In this document: in pieces, positions 61,659-64,000 of the stretch
How the letters are laid out: each line of letters opens with the position of its first letter
Numbering within the stretch: the stretch's first letter is position 1
NCBI RefSeq assembly: GCF_027942865.1
Contig: NC_134509.1
Location: forward strand, 27,536,197-27,600,196
DNA: 64,000 nucleotides
Direction: 5' to 3'
From: Odontesthes bonariensis
Taxonomy: Eukaryota; Chordata; Actinopteri; Atheriniformes; Atherinopsidae
The notes under the pieces: generated by a model
Seen by the model: the letters and a program-made list of their open reading frames with translations, nothing else
Database searches by the model: none
What the model was told of the DNA's origin: nothing
Translations under genes and position numbers: made by a program

Positions 61659-63543
61659 GTGAGGCTATTGTCAACACCTTGTGTGTTTGTGAGTGTATGT
61701 TTGCATCCGCCTGCTTGAGTGAAGGAATAAGCTTCAGTACTTGGAGTGAATCTAAATTTCTTTGTTTGAGAATTTCCAAATTTTACTCTACGTCACACAT
61801 TAACATATCAGTTTACAGTTTTCTGTGTGGGTCATCCCTTGCCGGCCAGTAATTGCAGAGGTGTTAGATGGGCTACATCTCTACTTCTGCTTCCCTTTCT
61901 GCTTTCGTAATGCTGTTTCATCACACACCTACTTGATTTATATTATGCCTCCTGCATATTATGTCATATACACTACAGCTAAAATTCTGTGGTTTTGTTT
62001 AGATTTTGCAGCAAAAAGCAAAGATCCCTACACCAGCTGCTATTTCAACCAATAGTGACTTGAACTCTTACAGCTACCAGTTAAATGAGAAACAGATCAA
62101 GTTATAAAAGCTATTTTATCTGTATTTGCATTACATTATAGCACAGTACTACTGTATACAAACAAACACAAATCAGCAGTTCTCTATTCAACATTAATCA
62201 TTTCGATTTTTTTAAAAGTGCTTGTACGTATTTGTGTGGAACTCCACATCTCTACACCTCCACATTTACACTCTCATGTTATCTCCACAAGACACTTCCC
62301 GTTCTTACATTACTGGAACTTCCAAACCCACACAGATTCTCTTTTTCATATATCTGTGCACGTTAGCTTACTCTCATTTTACTTTTTCTTTCTCAGCAGG
62401 CATTTTCCCTTTGTAAATTCCATCACCTCTGCCACAACTTGTCCAATCCTGCAACATTTGGTCACCAGGTAATGTGGGTGTACAGAATGCATGTAGTATA
62501 GCATGGAGTCACGCTGCCTTTTTTGGAGTTTTGTTATTTAACCCTTTTTTTTTTTTCAGGATGGCACCTTATCTAGTCAGATAGGATCTAAAGGTAAGCA
62601 CAACTTACTCACTGTTGTCATAATGCACTGTGCCTCATGTACTACAAAAAATGGCTGTCTGTCAAGTAAAGCCATGAAAATGTGAAGGATCAAATTACAT
62701 AAGAAAAGATAACATGCTGTAACTATGAGCACGTTTTGTATTTTACCTTTTATACTGATTGATTTGATGATTGATTAACTGACTATTTACCTGCTTTTTT
62801 CAAACAGCGATTCCAACACTGTGGATGCAGACACAACAGAGGCCCTTTGCTCACTTGCTGGGTAAGAACCCTCACAACACTCAAAACTCAGTCATATATA
62901 TGACCTCATTAGTTCATTTAAAAATCATCTAATTTTCAGTTTCAAAGTTTGAACAACTCCTTTTTTCTCACTTTTATCTTAGGCTCCAGTAAGCCTAGTG
63001 GGGAAAACAATGTGGTGCAATGGGAAAATGTGGGTGAAGCCATCATCCAAAATATGACATATGGCAACGGCCGACTGAAAGTCCAGCAGGAAGGTTATTA
63101 CTACCTTTATTCCAAAGTGCAAATACATCCTACAGAGGATTGCAAGCTTATCCAACACGAGGTCATGAAAGACACCAGAGCCTATGGCAAACCTATAGAC
63201 CTTATGAAGTCAAGAAGGTAAGTTGTTCTTTACTATACTTCCTTCCTCCCCCTTTCATCATGTTTCCTGTTATAGATGTTTTTACTCGCATGCCACCTGT
63301 TTGTAACTTCGGTTCTAGGTGGAGTTCCTTTTCTAACACCTTGGGCATGTTTCCTTTAGTAATCGCTGCTGGAGTACTTCAAAGGCAAAGCCTTCAGAAA
63401 TAGAAGATCTGTGGAGCAGTTTCCTTGCTGGGATTTTCCACCTGCAGAGCGGGGATGAAATATTTGTCACATTGGACAAAATACAAGAAATGCGTCCAGG
63501 ACCTACTGAAAACTTCATGGGGGCCTTTTTGATATTTCCGTAA
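61461..63543 (+). CDS. tnfsf14: TNF superfamily ligand, most like TNFSF14/LIGHT
   Basis: A type II membrane cytokine. Exons: 61461-61658, 62397-62468, 62560-62593, 62808-62861, 62983-63217, 63360-63543; the frame closes to 258 residues (human LIGHT is 240). The cytosolic start has QVFVVDSQASY, matching the VFVVDGQ of human LIGHT. The membrane span is about residues 39-58 (LLLLVGLSVLGLIIEGCLIY), followed by a stalk. The TNF homology domain starts at FAHLLG, with VVQWENVGEAIIQNMTYGNG, EGYYYLYSKVQIHPTEDCKL, FLAGIFHLQSGDEIFVTLDK and NFMGAFLIFP. Cys in TEDCKL and NRCW fit the LIGHT disulphide. NMT is a glycosylation sequon. Another TNFSF member near it in fish cannot be fully excluded. Confidence 0.82.
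62397..62468 (+). CDS. tnfsf14: tnfsf14 exon 2 (stalk)
   Basis: 72 bp, phase 0 on both sides: QAFSLCKFHHLCHNLSNPAT then FGHQ. Tandem acceptor CTCAGCAG; the second AG would drop one Gln. Found only from splice sites and frame, so less certain. Confidence 0.6.
62560..62593 (+). CDS. tnfsf14: tnfsf14 exon 3 (stalk)
   Basis: 34 bp: DGTLSSQIGSK and one base. A T-rich tract then CAG before it and GTAAGC after it. Confidence 0.7.
62808..62861 (+). CDS. tnfsf14: tnfsf14 exon 4 (start of TNF domain)
   Basis: 54 bp: AIPTLWMQTQQRPFAHLLG, with AHL matching the first strand of TNF domains. Acceptor CAAACAG, donor GG|GTAAGA context. Confidence 0.8.
62983..63217 (+). CDS. tnfsf14: tnfsf14 exon 5 (TNF domain)
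   Basis: 235 bp: SSKPSGENNVVQWENVGEAI, QNMTYGNGRLKVQQEGYYYL and YSKVQIHPTEDCKLIQHEVM onward. The GYYYLYSKVQ strand is the clearest family mark. Confidence 0.9.
63360..63543 (+). CDS. tnfsf14: tnfsf14 exon 6 (TNF domain end)
   Basis: 184 bp: (S)NRCWSTSKAKPSEIEDLW, SSFLAGIFHLQSGDEIFVTL and NFMGAFLIFP with TAA at 63541-63543. Acceptor CCTTTAG. Confidence 0.9.
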
Positions 63544-63742
63544 AGGACTATAGGAATGTGTCTGTCCCACTTTGTTGACCATGTTCTGTGTTTTTATATA
63601 CAAAATACATTATCTAATATATATTGTACTAGATGGATGCATTTCAGTGACCTATGAAAAGAAACAACAAATAGTTGTGAGAGTACCTGATATTCAGGTT
63701 ATATATTAACAATTGACATTTAGCCACATATTTTGTTACTTG

Positions 63743-63748
63743 AATAAA
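63743..63748 (+). terminator. Polyadenylation signal of tnfsf14
   Basis: AATAAA 200 bases after the stop codon, the first in the 3' flank. The remaining window to 64000 holds nothing recognised. Confidence 0.6.
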
Positions 63749-64000
63749 ATTCTAAAAAAAACAAAATGGGCAGTTGCATCAGTTGCAAGATACATAACAA
63801 GACAAGGGACACATTCAATGTAAAGATTTTGATAGTCAGGGAGACTGAGAAATATTTTTTTCTGTACTACATTGTGTTTGGAACAAGCTTGGATGCAGTG
63901 AACATGCCGACTAACCGCAATCAACCCACAATACAAAGCTGAAAGTCTACAGATATGCACCAAGCTCGAATGCCTCCAAAGAAGCATGTGTGAAGGGCAG

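Overview
This window is nuclear DNA from a ray-finned fish, most likely a teleost. The host genes are split by many introns and have vertebrate-type splice sites. The repeats are typical fish ones: L2 LINE tails, an L1/Tx1-type LINE, a DIRS retrotransposon, a cod-Gmr1-like Gypsy element, Tc1/mariner relics and short inverted-repeat elements. The species cannot be named from the sequence alone. Three host genes can be assembled exon by exon. dnm2 (dynamin-2 GTPase, plus strand, start codon 9299, stop 36708) has 20 constitutive exon positions, with a duplicated, mutually exclusive exon 10. tmed1 (p24 cargo receptor, minus strand, 49930 to 40210) has 5 coding exons. A TNF-superfamily ligand most like tnfsf14/LIGHT (plus strand, 61461 to 63543) has 6 coding exons. 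From memory, DNM2, TMED1 and TNFSF14 all lie on the short arm of human chromosome 19, so the block looks like conserved synteny.

Layout. 1-6133: an L2 LINE that starts before the window. Its reverse transcriptase frame is split by a 4.3 kb Ty3/Gypsy element with 344 bp LTRs and integrase upstream of reverse transcriptase. 6134-9298: non-coding DNA with a 1.17 kb hAT-like element (92 bp terminal repeats identical by eye), then the dnm2 leader. 9299-36708: dnm2. Intron 2 holds a mariner-type relic and an L2-like tail. Intron 12 holds a larger mariner-type relic. Intron 13 holds a structurally complete 5.8 kb DIRS element (23431-29246) and an L2 fragment. Intron 17 holds a perfect hairpin. Intron 18 holds a TTAA-flanked palindromic element and a deleted Tc1. 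36709-40209: convergent 3' flanks of dnm2 and tmed1. 40210-49930: tmed1, with a 4.3 kb L1-type LINE flanked by 14 bp target duplications in intron 3. 49931-61460: intergenic, with a decayed minus-strand Gypsy element at 53100-56925. 61461-64000: the TNF ligand gene.

The host genes do not form an operon and share no obvious pathway. Dynamin-2 cuts membrane necks in endocytosis, TMED1 sorts cargo between ER and Golgi, and the TNF ligand is a type II membrane cytokine. The points most worth a second look are: (i) the DIRS element, whose gag, RT/RNaseH/methylase and tyrosine recombinase frames are all open and which has an internal complementary region matching both termini, with a possible -1 shift site at a G9 run; (ii) two GC-AG introns in dnm2, one of them feeding the mutually exclusive exon pair; (iii) the Gmr1-like order IN-RT, with near-identical LTRs but a broken coding region. 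All comparisons with known families are from memory; no searches were run.
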